DNA from: Bacillota bacterium
Lineage (GTDB): Bacteria; Bacillota; Clostridia; Lachnospirales; Lachnospiraceae
Reading direction: 5' to 3'
Length of the DNA stretch: 64,000 bases
Assembly: GCA_023398375.1 (NCBI GenBank)
Contig: JAEWSH010000084.1
Location: forward strand, 124,001 to 188,000
In this document: one piece after another, positions 46,653-54,988 of the stretch
How the letters are laid out: every line of letters starts with the position of its first letter
Position numbering within the stretch: the stretch's first letter is position 1
Notes under the pieces: model-generated
Seen by the model: the letters and a program-made list of their open reading frames with translations, nothing else
What the model was told of the DNA's origin: nothing
Database searches by the model: none
Made by a program: the position numbers and the translations under genes

Positions 46653-47072
46653 CTATTTCTCCTTACCCCTAACTTTTTGCAATATTTTAATCACTTCTTC
46701 TGTTTTTAGTACCTTTCCAAAAGAAACTACTTTTCCGTCTACTACAAGAGCAGGTGTTGTCATGACACCATATGCTGCAATTTGTGAAAAGTCTGTTACA
46801 TGATCAATAGTATCTTCCATACCAAGTTTTAAAAGAGCTTCCTTTACAGCTGCTTCCAACTGATTGCATTTTGCACATCCTGAACCAAGTACTTTTACAG
46901 AAGCTCCTTCTTTTTTAGTGATTTCCGCTGCAACCATGGTTTCTGAATTACAGTTACCGCCACAGCAACATCCATTTTCTTCTTTTGCAGGAGCTTGTGA
47001 CTCACATGCTCCTCCACAATCACAACCACCATTTACTTCTTCCTTCTTCTTTCCAAAACCAAATAATGCCAT
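46653..47072 (-). CDS. Small thioredoxin-like protein (TM0996/MTH895 type)
   Basis: 139 aa. The C-terminal ~78 residues form a glutaredoxin-like fold with redox motif GSGCAKC and MTTPALVVDGKVVSFGK. The N-terminal ~60 residues are Cys-rich (GGCDCGGACE and GCCCGGNCN), which is unusual for the family and could bind As(III) or a metal. AGGAGG precedes the ATG. It lies between ccdA and acr3 and probably carries electrons to arsenate reductase or buffers arsenite. Confidence 0.88.
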   Translation of the reverse strand: MALFGFGKKKEEVNGGCDCGGACESQAPAKEENGCCCGGNCNSETMVAAEITKKEGASVKVLGSGCAKCNQLEAAVKEALLKLGMEDTIDHVTDFSQIAAYGVMTTPALVVDGKVVSFGKVLKTEEVIKILQKVRGKEK

Positions 47073-47135
47073 AATAGAACCTCCTATTTTTAATATTATA
47101 AATATCCAGCCTTACAGCCTTTTATTAATTATGTA

Positions 47136-47825
47136 TTAAATTCCCAAATAGAACATATAAAATCCAATCAGTAGTATAACACTACCCATAATAACTTTTA
47201 GAAAAGTACTTGCCTTTCCATATTTTTGACTCTTTGAAAGCTTTTGTACAAATCCCACAGATGTCCCAGCTACTATCGCCAGAATACCATGTCCTGCAGA
47301 GTATAAAAGCAATAGTAATATCCCCCATAAAAGGCTTCCTTTACTTGCAACAATGGCAAGCAAAGCAATTAATACAGGTGTAGAGCAAGGGGATGAAAAA
47401 ATTCCACCAAGAAATCCGGCAATAAATGCTCCTATAAATCCTTTTTTTGTGTTCTTTGAAAGCAAATAACTGGATGGAACAATTTCAAAGATACCCCAGA
47501 TCTGCAGTGCCATCAATATCATTAGTATGCCAAGAACGATATACCACCAATTTGCCGAGTTTCCCATAAGCCGACCGGCAGTAGATGCAATCACCCCGAA
47601 TACAGTAAATGTTACCGCAGAACCAATTACAAAAGTGAGCGAAAGCTTAAATGCCTTTTTAACATCACGTCCTCCTGTTCCGCCAACATATCCAATCACA
47701 AGCGGGATACTAGATAAAGAGCATGGTGTAAATGATGTCATTATACCAGCAACAAAGGCAAGGAACGGGGCAATCCATGGATTTTCAATCATAATTTTTG
47801 AAATATTCTCTAGTATCTGTGTCAT
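47136..47825 (-). CDS. CcdA/DsbD-type membrane electron-transfer protein
   Basis: 229 aa, six hydrophobic helices. Two conserved Cys sites are in SFTPCSLSSIPLV and FSSPCSTPVLIA; as in CcdA they would shuttle electrons from cytoplasmic thioredoxin to the outside. Its ATG overlaps the stop codon of the thioredoxin gene by one base (TAATG type), so it is translationally coupled to it. Within the arsenic operon it likely works with that thioredoxin. Confidence 0.9.
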   Translation of the reverse strand: MTQILENISKIMIENPWIAPFLAFVAGIMTSFTPCSLSSIPLVIGYVGGTGGRDVKKAFKLSLTFVIGSAVTFTVFGVIASTAGRLMGNSANWWYIVLGILMILMALQIWGIFEIVPSSYLLSKNTKKGFIGAFIAGFLGGIFSSPCSTPVLIALLAIVASKGSLLWGILLLLLYSAGHGILAIVAGTSVGFVQKLSKSQKYGKASTFLKVIMGSVILLIGFYMFYLGI

Positions 47826-48349
47826 TATTCAACCCCCATATCTTTGAGGATTTCTCTCATCTGTTCCTCAGTAAGTCCTCCTTGATGCACTGTATAGACA
47901 TGTTCTCCTGTGTCTTTCGTAGAATACATGGTAAACTCAATTCCTATCTCTTCACTTGGTGTATAAGGTTTTCCCTCTGAATCAAAAATCAATTGAGTCG
48001 GTATTACCCGTACTGGGAAATTCGTGGCAGCGTCTTTATATCTCCACACATCCACAAATTTAATAATAGCCTTTCCCGGCATATCTTCATTCATAGTTTC
48101 AAGGACAGGTGCCATTTCCTGACATGGGATGCAGGAATCAGAACCAAAATCGATGATAATAGGTAACTTATATTCTTTCAGTTCTTCAAGATTGATAGAT
48201 GATGCAGCCAGTACAAAGTCCTCATTTTTTTCTTTGTTTTCATCTATCGAAGTTAGTGTTGGATGTGTTTTAACTCTCCATATTGCAGTAAGCGTTATGG
48301 CAATCAATATCGGAACCAGTATTCTAATTAATAATTTCTTCTTATTCAT
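47825..48349 (-). CDS. Membrane-anchored thioredoxin-like protein
   Basis: 174 aa with an N-terminal membrane anchor (about 5-22) and an extracytoplasmic thioredoxin domain with active site DSCIPC in IDFGSDSCIPCQEMAP. VRVIPTQLIFDSEGK is the cis-Pro segment. The ATG at 48349 overlaps the stop of the ferredoxin gene by one base. An ATG at 48376 is possible but has less support. It is coupled to ccdA and is the likely electron acceptor on the outer side. Confidence 0.9.
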   Translation of the reverse strand: MNKKKLLIRILVPILIAITLTAIWRVKTHPTLTSIDENKEKNEDFVLAASSINLEELKEYKLPIIIDFGSDSCIPCQEMAPVLETMNEDMPGKAIIKFVDVWRYKDAATNFPVRVIPTQLIFDSEGKPYTPSEEIGIEFTMYSTKDTGEHVYTVHQGGLTEEQMREILKDMGVE

Positions 48350-49110
48350 TAGCAGCCATTCCCTCCACATGAACATTCTTTATTTTTCTTTCCTTCAAAG
48401 AAACTTCTTAAATTCTCAGGAAGTTCATAATCGCGTCCAGAACAATCATTATCATATCCCTTGAAGGCAGTTTTTAGTATTGCTTCTGCAAGCATTTCTT
48501 TCGGAGGAATTTCGTATGTTTCACCTTTATAATCAAAAACCCGGCACTCCACATCCGTTCCACTAATATCACTGCAGCATCCGCAACTATTCTCTGCAAC
48601 AGATTGGCATATATCTTGCCCGTTAACTCGAATTGTTGGTGAAGAAACAACTCGATATTGTTTAGCAAGCTCTTCTGTTTCAATTTTCTTTTTCCTATAT
48701 TTGATTTCATAACCAGCTAATTGAAAAGATGGTGCAAGAACCATGATTACTTCATCCAAAACATTATCCGTCCCAACACAGCGGTCACAAGTCTGAAGAT
48801 CTAAATAGAGATAATCAATCTCTACTATTTTTTTGGAAACATCTTCACAACCGCATGTGCAGCAAGGTTCTTCTACCGCTTGATTACCATTTGGAGGCGT
48901 CCAACCTGTATCTTCTCCCACATAAGATATCGCACCGACTGGGCAACGATTTCCACATCCATGACAGTGGTCTACACAATTCTGTGGATTTTCAACTATA
49001 GGCGATGGAAATTTATCTGTATCATAAACTCCATGCGAACACTTGGTTACACAAGCACCACATTCACTACAAACAACATAATCAACAACCGGATACCAAG
49101 TCATTGCCAT
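48349..49110 (-). CDS. Ferredoxin-DUF2703 fusion protein
   Basis: 253 aa. The N-terminal ~75 residues are a two-cluster ferredoxin: VVCSECGACVTKCSHGVY and CVDHCHGCGNRCPVGA. A Cys-rich linker (CCTCGCE) follows. The C-terminal part is DUF2703, a thioredoxin-like domain with TCDRCVGTDNVLDE and NSCGCCSD. Genes with DUF2703 are associated with arsenic and metal operons. It is soluble. It may pass electrons to, or receive arsenic from, the permease and thioredoxins around it. GGGGG lies 9 bases before the ATG. Confidence 0.85.
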   Translation of the reverse strand: MAMTWYPVVDYVVCSECGACVTKCSHGVYDTDKFPSPIVENPQNCVDHCHGCGNRCPVGAISYVGEDTGWTPPNGNQAVEEPCCTCGCEDVSKKIVEIDYLYLDLQTCDRCVGTDNVLDEVIMVLAPSFQLAGYEIKYRKKKIETEELAKQYRVVSSPTIRVNGQDICQSVAENSCGCCSDISGTDVECRVFDYKGETYEIPPKEMLAEAILKTAFKGYDNDCSGRDYELPENLRSFFEGKKNKECSCGGNGC

Positions 49111-49130
49111 AAAATCATTCCCCCTAAATT

Positions 49131-50144
49131 TTATATAAATAAATACTCAAAGGCATTAAACAGATAACCTACAATAATAATGCCTATTGTACAGATAGCA
49201 ATAAATAGTCCTAAAAGCTTTGGCTTTACAGCTTTACGAAGCATGATTATAGACGGCAGGCTGAGTGTTGTTACCGCCATCATGAAAGACAGAACCGTGC
49301 CAAGCTGTGCGCCTTTATACAGCAAGGCTTCCGCAACCGGAATCGTACCAAAGATATCTGCATACATAGGGATTCCAAGTAAAGTTGCAAGTACCACACC
49401 AAATAGATTCTTACTGCCGAGCACCGCTTCGATCCAGCTTTCCGGAATCCAATTATGAATAACAGCGCCAATTCCTACGCCTATCAAAATATATGGAAAT
49501 ACTTTTTTAAAGGTGAATACTACTTGGTCTTTTGCGTATACCATGCGTTCCTTTTTTGTCAAATCCGGTGACTCAATATCTACACTGCCAGCAGTTCGTA
49601 TAAAGTCCTCTACATATTGTTCCATATGCATTTTTTCAATCAATGTTCCGCCAATTACCGCAACGATAAGACCAACAATTACATAAACAACCGCTACTTT
49701 TGCTCCAAAAATACTCATTAGAAGAACAAGTGACCCAAGGTCTACCATCGGGGAAGAAATCAAAAATGAGAATGTTACCCCGAGTGGTAGTCCTGCGCTG
49801 GTAAAACCTATAAACAATGGAATTGAGGAACAGGAACAGAAAGGTGTAACTGTACCAAGAAGTGCTGCCATAATATTGGCAGGAGTTCCATGGAAGCGGC
49901 TCATGATCTTCTTACTGCGTTCGGGCGGAAAATAACTCTGTATATAGGAAATAATGAAAATGAGGAAACAAAGCAATATTGTAATTTTTATGACATCATA
50001 GATAAAAAATTGTATACTCCCTCCCATGCGGCCTGACACGTCAAGCCCCATGAAGGAAAGTATCTTTCCAATAAGCACATTAAGCCATTTCATACCAAGA
50101 ACCTGATCCTGAAAAAACAGCCAGACATTTTTTAATAACTGCAT
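49131..50144 (-). CDS. arsP: ArsP-type permease (COG0701)
   Basis: 337-aa membrane protein with eight or so helices. The conserved cysteine motif TPFCSCSSIPLFIGFTSAG and a second TIPVAEAL half identify the COG0701 permease group, which includes ArsP (organoarsenical efflux) and SO_0444-type metal exporters. GGGAG precedes the ATG. It is the first structural gene after arsR; the substrate (methylated arsenicals or another metalloid) is inferred from the operon. Confidence 0.85.
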   Translation of the reverse strand: MQLLKNVWLFFQDQVLGMKWLNVLIGKILSFMGLDVSGRMGGSIQFFIYDVIKITILLCFLIFIISYIQSYFPPERSKKIMSRFHGTPANIMAALLGTVTPFCSCSSIPLFIGFTSAGLPLGVTFSFLISSPMVDLGSLVLLMSIFGAKVAVVYVIVGLIVAVIGGTLIEKMHMEQYVEDFIRTAGSVDIESPDLTKKERMVYAKDQVVFTFKKVFPYILIGVGIGAVIHNWIPESWIEAVLGSKNLFGVVLATLLGIPMYADIFGTIPVAEALLYKGAQLGTVLSFMMAVTTLSLPSIIMLRKAVKPKLLGLFIAICTIGIIIVGYLFNAFEYLFI

Positions 50145-50219
50145 AACATCTCCCTCTCTGATTGATAAATCTAATTTTGTCGATATATAGTGTTTTTATA
50201 AAGCCATCTTCAAGATGGC

Positions 50220-50531
50220 TCAATTACAGGAATCATGATTAGCTACAGAATATATTTCAGTAATTTTATCAAGCAGTTCCTTCGCATATGCACTGCCTTC
50301 CGGGCTGATTGAATAGTGTATCCATTTTCCTTCTTTTCTCGCATTTACAACACCCGAATCACATAAAATCCTCATATGATGGGATAATGTAGATTGACCA
50401 ATCTTTAAATCTTCCAATAGCTTGCAGGCACATTTTTCTCCAGTTTGAAGTAATTCCAGAATCATAAGACGATTTTCATCACAAAATGCCTTAAAAACTT
50501 TTGCATTCTTTTCGTATTCGTTAACTAACAC
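50220..50531 (-). CDS. arsR: ArsR-family repressor
   Basis: 103 aa. Winged helix with GEKCACKLLEDLKIGQST; Cys34 and Cys36 occupy the alpha-3 arsenite site and the recognition helix is SQSTLSHHMRIL-like (IGQSTLSHHMRIL). Two Cys only, so the third ligand, if any, may be the C-terminal Cys in HDSCN. The start is GTG, with GAGGTG upstream. It heads the arsenic operon and represses it until As(III) binds. Confidence 0.93.
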   Translation of the reverse strand: MLVNEYEKNAKVFKAFCDENRLMILELLQTGEKCACKLLEDLKIGQSTLSHHMRILCDSGVVNARKEGKWIHYSISPEGSAYAKELLDKITEIYSVANHDSCN

Positions 50532-50548
50532 GTTCTCACCTCATATTT

Positions 50549-50595
50549 ATATTTTGATATAAGTATATTATGTTCTTCAAATCGAAATATGTCAA
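50549..50595 (-). promoter_or_regulatory. Arsenic operon promoter and candidate ArsR operator
   Basis: On the minus strand the -35 TTGACA (50590-50595) and -10 CATAAT (50567-50572) are 17 bases apart. An inverted repeat ATATTTTGAT (50549-50558) and ATCGAAATAT (50581-50590, one mismatch) flanks the -10, where ArsR would block RNA polymerase. Confidence 0.6.
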
Positions 50596-50605
50596 TATGT
50601 TTATT

Positions 50606-51823
50606 TTATTTATTTTTGATATATTTAGCTGTTAGAATCATGCCAATGATGCATAACGCAATTACATAAAAAAATACATAATGATAATTCCCATGATAAT
50701 CAAGTAACACGCCCGAAGTTGAAACACCCGCAATTGCACCTATTCCATACGCAGTAAATACAAATCCATAATTCTGACTATAGTTCTTTTTTCCATATAA
50801 GTTAAGTGTTGAAGTTGGGGCTATCGCGAGCCACCCACCCAGATTGAACCAAAAGATTGAAAATGTAATGATATAAACGCCTATATGATTACTCAAAGTA
50901 ACTAGTCCTATCGCAGATAGAATAATCAATATATAGGAAATTATCATGGCATTTCTCGAAGAATATCGGTCTGTAATCCATCCAAATATCGGTCTTCCAA
51001 CTCCATTAAAAATTGCAAAAATAATCATAAGTCTTGTTACGGTAGACGATTCCAGATTAAAGTAATCTGATCCTACGTTTGTAGTCATTCCAATCATCAT
51101 GAGCCCTATCATGGACCCAATTATAAAATTTGAATAAACACCTTTAAAGCTCCTGGTTCTGATCATTTCTTTTAAAGGTATCTCTATTAAATTATGATCA
51201 TTTTGTTTCTTATTGTAATCTGCTACGTCATGGACGCTTGGATACTTAATAGCAAAAGCGAGAATTGGCAATATCGCACCAAAACTTACTCCGAGAATTA
51301 GAAACGTTCTCATCACACCATAATGATCCACTAATGTTCTGGCGACTGGAGCTGTAATGAGCGGAGAGAGTCCAAATCCAATTAAGACCAATCCAACTGC
51401 AAGTCCCTTTTTATCCGGAAACCACTTTGCAATTACAGACATTGGAACACCATACGCTATTCCTACACCTGCCCCGCTAATACATCCATAAGTAATCGTC
51501 AGCAAAAATATATTCGTAACAAAAGAAGATAAAATCCAGCCTAACGAAACCAGCAGGCCACCAAAAATTAATATTTTACTTGGATGAAACTTATCAATAT
51601 ATCTGCCCGTAAAGAACATGAACAATGAATAAAATGCTAATGCTGCCATATATGGCATACCGCTTTCCGTTGCTCCTATCTGCAGTTCACTTTCCAGTGC
51701 GCCTCTAAATACACTATAGGAGTACACGGTTCCCAGAAACATCATGATAATGATGCCAAAAATAATATAGGTCCACCTCTTATATGCTTTCACTTTTTTC
51801 ATTGATTTTAGTTTCAACATCAT
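50606..51823 (-). CDS. MFS transporter, oxalate/formate antiporter (OFA) family
   Basis: 405 aa, 12 helices. The N-terminal region KRWTYIIFGIIIMMFLGTVYSYSVFRG (cut) and GAGVGIAYGVPMSVIAKWFPDKKGLAVG are typical of the OFA group. It would exchange carboxylates; the substrate is unknown. The ATG at 51823 shares one base with the purE stop (TGATG); a TTG at 51826 is possible. Being fused to the purKE transcript is unexpected and could be chance. Confidence 0.88.
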   Translation of the reverse strand: MMLKLKSMKKVKAYKRWTYIIFGIIIMMFLGTVYSYSVFRGALESELQIGATESGMPYMAALAFYSLFMFFTGRYIDKFHPSKILIFGGLLVSLGWILSSFVTNIFLLTITYGCISGAGVGIAYGVPMSVIAKWFPDKKGLAVGLVLIGFGLSPLITAPVARTLVDHYGVMRTFLILGVSFGAILPILAFAIKYPSVHDVADYNKKQNDHNLIEIPLKEMIRTRSFKGVYSNFIIGSMIGLMMIGMTTNVGSDYFNLESSTVTRLMIIFAIFNGVGRPIFGWITDRYSSRNAMIISYILIILSAIGLVTLSNHIGVYIITFSIFWFNLGGWLAIAPTSTLNLYGKKNYSQNYGFVFTAYGIGAIAGVSTSGVLLDYHGNYHYVFFYVIALCIIGMILTAKYIKNK

Positions 51824-52344
51824 CAATTTACGAATTCTCCTAGTTTTTCTTTTAAATCATAAACAAGTGCTTCTTTTATTTGTTCACATCTTTTATCTAA
51901 TTTTTTATATAGCTCATGATTGTTGATACCTAATATCCTGACAGCTAAAAGACCTGCATTTTTCGCATTATTGATCCCTACTGTTGCAACTGGCACGCCA
52001 CCCGGCATTTGTACGATGGATAGTAAAGAATCTAATCCATCTAACTCTTTGAGTTTAATAGGAACACCAATTACTGGAAGTTGTGTCATAGACGCAACCA
52101 TCCCCGGAAGATGAGCCGCTCCACCCGCACCTGCAATTATAACCTCTATCCCTCTGCTTTGAGAAGATTTCGCATATTCAAACATTCTCTCTGGTGTTCG
52201 GTGTGCAGAAACAACTTTTATTTCATATGGAATTGATAACTCTTCCATTATAGAGGCAGCATTTTTCATCACTATCAAATCTGAATCACTACCCATAATG
52301 ATGCCTACTTTTGGGGGTAAATCTTTTGTTTTATAATTGCTCAT
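51823..52344 (-). CDS. purE: N5-carboxyaminoimidazole ribonucleotide mutase
   Basis: 173 aa. The N-terminal VGIIMGSDSDLIVMKNA, VVSAHRTPERMFEYAK and AGAGGAAHLPGMVASMTQLPVIGVP (cut) are the class I PurE signature, with the catalytic His in SAHRTP. It converts N5-CAIR to CAIR in purine synthesis, using the PurK product. GGGAG precedes the ATG; purK is 65 bases upstream. Confidence 0.96.
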   Translation of the reverse strand: MSNYKTKDLPPKVGIIMGSDSDLIVMKNAASIMEELSIPYEIKVVSAHRTPERMFEYAKSSQSRGIEVIIAGAGGAAHLPGMVASMTQLPVIGVPIKLKELDGLDSLLSIVQMPGGVPVATVGINNAKNAGLLAVRILGINNHELYKKLDKRCEQIKEALVYDLKEKLGEFVN

Positions 52345-52409
52345 TCTTATGCTCTCCCATACAAATTTATCTATCTATTATTCAATATCTTCAATGGTAA
52401 TACTCAAAA

Positions 52410-53564
52410 TTACTGTTTTTTATGGATGCTAATACTTTGCAACGCTATCCTGGCTTTATCATCAGCAATATCAACAGTTTCACCAAGGACAGTTATATGT
52501 CCGATTTTTTTAAAATGGTTCGTATATGACTTACCATATAAATGAAAATGACAATCTGGTATATTTAATAATGCATCAAGCCCGTTGACCACATATTCTC
52601 CATCTACGTATAGATTCCCTAATATGTTATACATTGCACATGGCATTCTAAGCTTAGTTGATCCTATCGGCATACCGCAAACCACTCTTACTAGCTGCTC
52701 AAATTGTGAGGTAACACATCCTTCAATCGTATAATGTCCGGAATTGTGAGGTCGCGGTGCAATTTCGTTAACTAAGACATCAAATTTATTATCGATAAAA
52801 AATTCAATTCCATATACACCAAAATCATCTAGTTCTTCGACAATTTTTTCACTCGCCATATGAATTTTTCTGACCACTTCATCAGGCAGCAATGCCGGTA
52901 CAAGCGATTTGATCAAAATGCTACTCTGATGAATATTTTCGACAATTGGATAAAAAAATACTCCTGAATCATTTTTAATCACAATAATTGAAACTTCTTT
53001 TATATAATCGATTAATTCTTCTATCAAAATATCTTGTTCGCCAAATATTTTATATACATTATCTACATCATCTAAATTTCTAATAATTGCGTTACCTTTT
53101 CCATCATAACCATTCGTACAAGACTTCAAAATTGCCTTTTGATTTAAGCGAATGAATTCCTTTTTAAGTTTCTCTAAACTGTCTATGAAACTAAATTCAG
53201 GAACTTTAACGCCAATTTGCCGAAGCATTTTTTTCTGTTTGTACTTGTTCTGGATAACTTCCAGTGTTTTTGATGACGGAATCACCTTAATACCTTCGTG
53301 TTCAATTAATTTCAAGATTTCTATGTTGATATGTTCAAACTCATAAGTTATTACATCAGTTTTACGTGCCAACTCACGATATGCCCAAATGTTATCAAAT
53401 TCTGCAACAATTTGTTCATCTGCCACTTGTCCGGCTGGTGAATTTGCTTTAGGATCTAAAATAACAATATGATAACCCATTCGCTTAGCTTCAAATACTA
53501 ACATCCTGCCAAGCTGTCCTCCTCCTACTACACCAATAGTCGCAGGCGGATATAATTTATTCAT
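52410..53564 (-). CDS. purK: N5-carboxyaminoimidazole ribonucleotide synthase
   Basis: 384 aa, ATP-grasp enzyme making N5-CAIR from AIR, bicarbonate and ATP. N-terminal IGVVGGGQLGRMLVFEAKRMG is the PurK signature; KSCTNGYDGKGNAI and FIDNKFDVLVNEIAPRPHNSGH (cut) complete the site. The start is taken at 53564 (GGAA 6 bases upstream); an ATG at 53576 is possible and the frame is open to 53621. It is expressed through the terminator-containing leader upstream. Confidence 0.95.
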   Translation of the reverse strand: MNKLYPPATIGVVGGGQLGRMLVFEAKRMGYHIVILDPKANSPAGQVADEQIVAEFDNIWAYRELARKTDVITYEFEHINIEILKLIEHEGIKVIPSSKTLEVIQNKYKQKKMLRQIGVKVPEFSFIDSLEKLKKEFIRLNQKAILKSCTNGYDGKGNAIIRNLDDVDNVYKIFGEQDILIEELIDYIKEVSIIVIKNDSGVFFYPIVENIHQSSILIKSLVPALLPDEVVRKIHMASEKIVEELDDFGVYGIEFFIDNKFDVLVNEIAPRPHNSGHYTIEGCVTSQFEQLVRVVCGMPIGSTKLRMPCAMYNILGNLYVDGEYVVNGLDALLNIPDCHFHLYGKSYTNHFKKIGHITVLGETVDIADDKARIALQSISIHKKQ

Positions 53565-53603
53565 TTCCCTTTCCATGATTAAGCACCATCCATAATCCCA
53601 ACT

Positions 53604-53647
53604 AAAAAAAGCCAATAACAATCCTGCTAGGAGAATTGTTATTGGCT
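53604..53647 (-). terminator. Intrinsic terminator in the purK leader
   Basis: AGCCAATAACAAT (53610-53622) and ATTGTTATTGGCT (53635-53647) form a perfect 13-bp stem with a 12-base loop. On the minus strand it is followed by seven Ts (53604-53610). It lies only about 40 bases before the purK start with no room for a promoter, so purKE must be transcribed through it: an attenuator. Confidence 0.8.
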
Positions 53648-53689
53648 AACTTTTGACTGGTTTAGAACCCTTCTATAAATTTTCCAATT

Positions 53690-53768
53690 TTATTCATATT
53701 GTTCAATCGCAAACTTACTTTATTGCTTCGCTGATATTCGACTCAATTTGTCCTTTTGTCTTGAACAT
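53690..53768 (-). pseudogene. Remnant resembling the start of a DUF2294 (YbcI-type) gene
   Basis: In the purK leader an ATG (53768) opens a 17-codon frame reading MFKTKGQIESNISEAIK and stopping at 53715. This resembles the N terminus of DUF2294 proteins (pattern TKGQIEaeISeAi). A one-base shift continues as SKFAIEQYE, matching the family's next segment, before a stop. No clear ribosome site is present. It is either a decayed gene fragment or a leader peptide. Confidence 0.4.
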
Positions 53769-53784
53769 TTTATTCTAATTAAAT

Positions 53785-53812
53785 AATATAGTATCTTATG
53801 AAGGCTTGTCAA
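53785..53812 (-). promoter_or_regulatory. Promoter of the purKE leader
   Basis: On the minus strand a perfect -35 TTGACA (53807-53812) is followed after 16 bases by TATATT (53785-53790); TATTAT two bases further on is an alternative -10. It begins just after the end of the upstream kinase gene and gives a leader of about 210 bases before purK. Confidence 0.7.
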
Positions 53813-53828
53813 GAGTTTTATGTAAACC

Positions 53829-54416
53829 TTAATACCAGACATTAACTGCACTATCTTCTTCTATGACAAATTTTTTGAAATATGCATTCTCTTTAGGAAT
53901 CCATTCCCTTATAAATTGCTTCAATTTTTCCTCTCCATTTCTCATTCTAATATTCTGGATTTGCGACTTTTCATCAATATTCATAAATATTTTCAGATCG
54001 TATACATTTCCCAAATAAGGGTGTTGACTATAGGAGCCCTCAAGAATATTCAGACGCTGGTATTTCACATTTTCTGAGTATTTTTCTATACATTTGTCTA
54101 CACAGCTATATTTTTTATATTCCACATCCTGCTTTTTTAAAAGCTTATTAATCACTTCTGTTTTAAACCTTTCATAGTCAATATTTCCTCCGATCTCATT
54201 GATGCGTTCTACTGTTTTTTGCTCTTCTCTTAAGAAAAAATCATCCATATGAAAGAGATTGCAGTCATACACGCTCTGCAAATAATATGCCAATGTCGTC
54301 TTTCCACTGGCACATTTTCCATCAATTGCCACTATCAGGTTGTCTTTATTTGATTTTAGCAACTTATCTATTTCCATAAGAACAGGTTCAAATCGTTTTA
54401 CACATGCCTCTTTCAT
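53829..54416 (-). CDS. P-loop kinase, uridine-kinase-like
   Basis: 195 aa. Walker A is IDGKCASGKTT in LIVAIDGKCASGKTTLAYYL, followed by LFHMDDFFLREEQKT, the DD motif of uridine kinase-like proteins, and LEGSYSQHP. It phosphorylates a nucleoside, vitamin or small metabolite. Its start overlaps the end of the ECF S-component gene by four bases (ATGA), so the kinase likely acts on the substrate that the transporter brings in. A true substrate is not indicated by sequence. Confidence 0.85.
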   Translation of the reverse strand: MKEACVKRFEPVLMEIDKLLKSNKDNLIVAIDGKCASGKTTLAYYLQSVYDCNLFHMDDFFLREEQKTVERINEIGGNIDYERFKTEVINKLLKKQDVEYKKYSCVDKCIEKYSENVKYQRLNILEGSYSQHPYLGNVYDLKIFMNIDEKSQIQNIRMRNGEEKLKQFIREWIPKENAYFKKFVIEEDSAVNVWY

Positions 54417-54958
54417 GCATTTTTAGCAAGATGCCGTATTGCTCCTGCATATTTTATGGAAGATACCAGTACCGGAATTAAGATCAATTGTAATACAATA
54501 CCTGGAACAGCATTGATAACAGCTTGCATAGCAAATATTTTCCATGTGAATGCATTGCCAAGTAATGTATATAATCCATATGATATTACTCCCCAAACCA
54601 CCCTTCCTACAAGCATTGCAGTAATCAGAGAAATATATGTGGCAAACATTTTACCTGCCAGCTTATGATACAATTTTCCGGATACAAATCCATAAGCAGC
54701 AAGTTCTAATGACATAGCGACTGCTGTTGGCATCAAAGGCGGCATCCCAAATAGAACACTTCGTAATAACGGAAGTAGGAACCCTACAATAGCTCCGTAT
54801 GGTCCGCCACAGATAAATCCACACAATAAGACAGGTATATGCATTGGCAATAACATATTGCCTATTGACGGTATCTGCATTGTAATAAATGGCAATATAA
54901 TTCCAATTGTTATAAATAATGCTGATAAAACTAACTTATTTGTTCTACTTATTTTCAT
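54413..54958 (-). CDS. ECF transporter S component
   Basis: 181 aa, six hydrophobic helices, the small substrate-binding subunit of an energy-coupling-factor importer. The MLLPMHIPVLLCGFICGGPYG segment (cut) and RSVLFGMPPLMPTAVAMSLE are typical of a subfamily of S components with unassigned vitamins or related compounds. No EcfA/EcfT genes are near, so it would use a shared energising module. GGAGG lies 5 bases before the ATG at 54958; 54970 is an alternative. The kinase follows. Confidence 0.82.
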   Translation of the reverse strand: MKISRTNKLVLSALFITIGIILPFITMQIPSIGNMLLPMHIPVLLCGFICGGPYGAIVGFLLPLLRSVLFGMPPLMPTAVAMSLELAAYGFVSGKLYHKLAGKMFATYISLITAMLVGRVVWGVISYGLYTLLGNAFTWKIFAMQAVINAVPGIVLQLILIPVLVSSIKYAGAIRHLAKNA

Positions 54959-54988
54959 TTTATCCTCCATAATCTATAATCCTGATAT

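Noticed and set aside
53610..53812. Purine, PRPP or T-box riboswitch
   Set aside because: The consensus elements of these classes could not be located in the leader; only promoter, short frame and terminator are supported.
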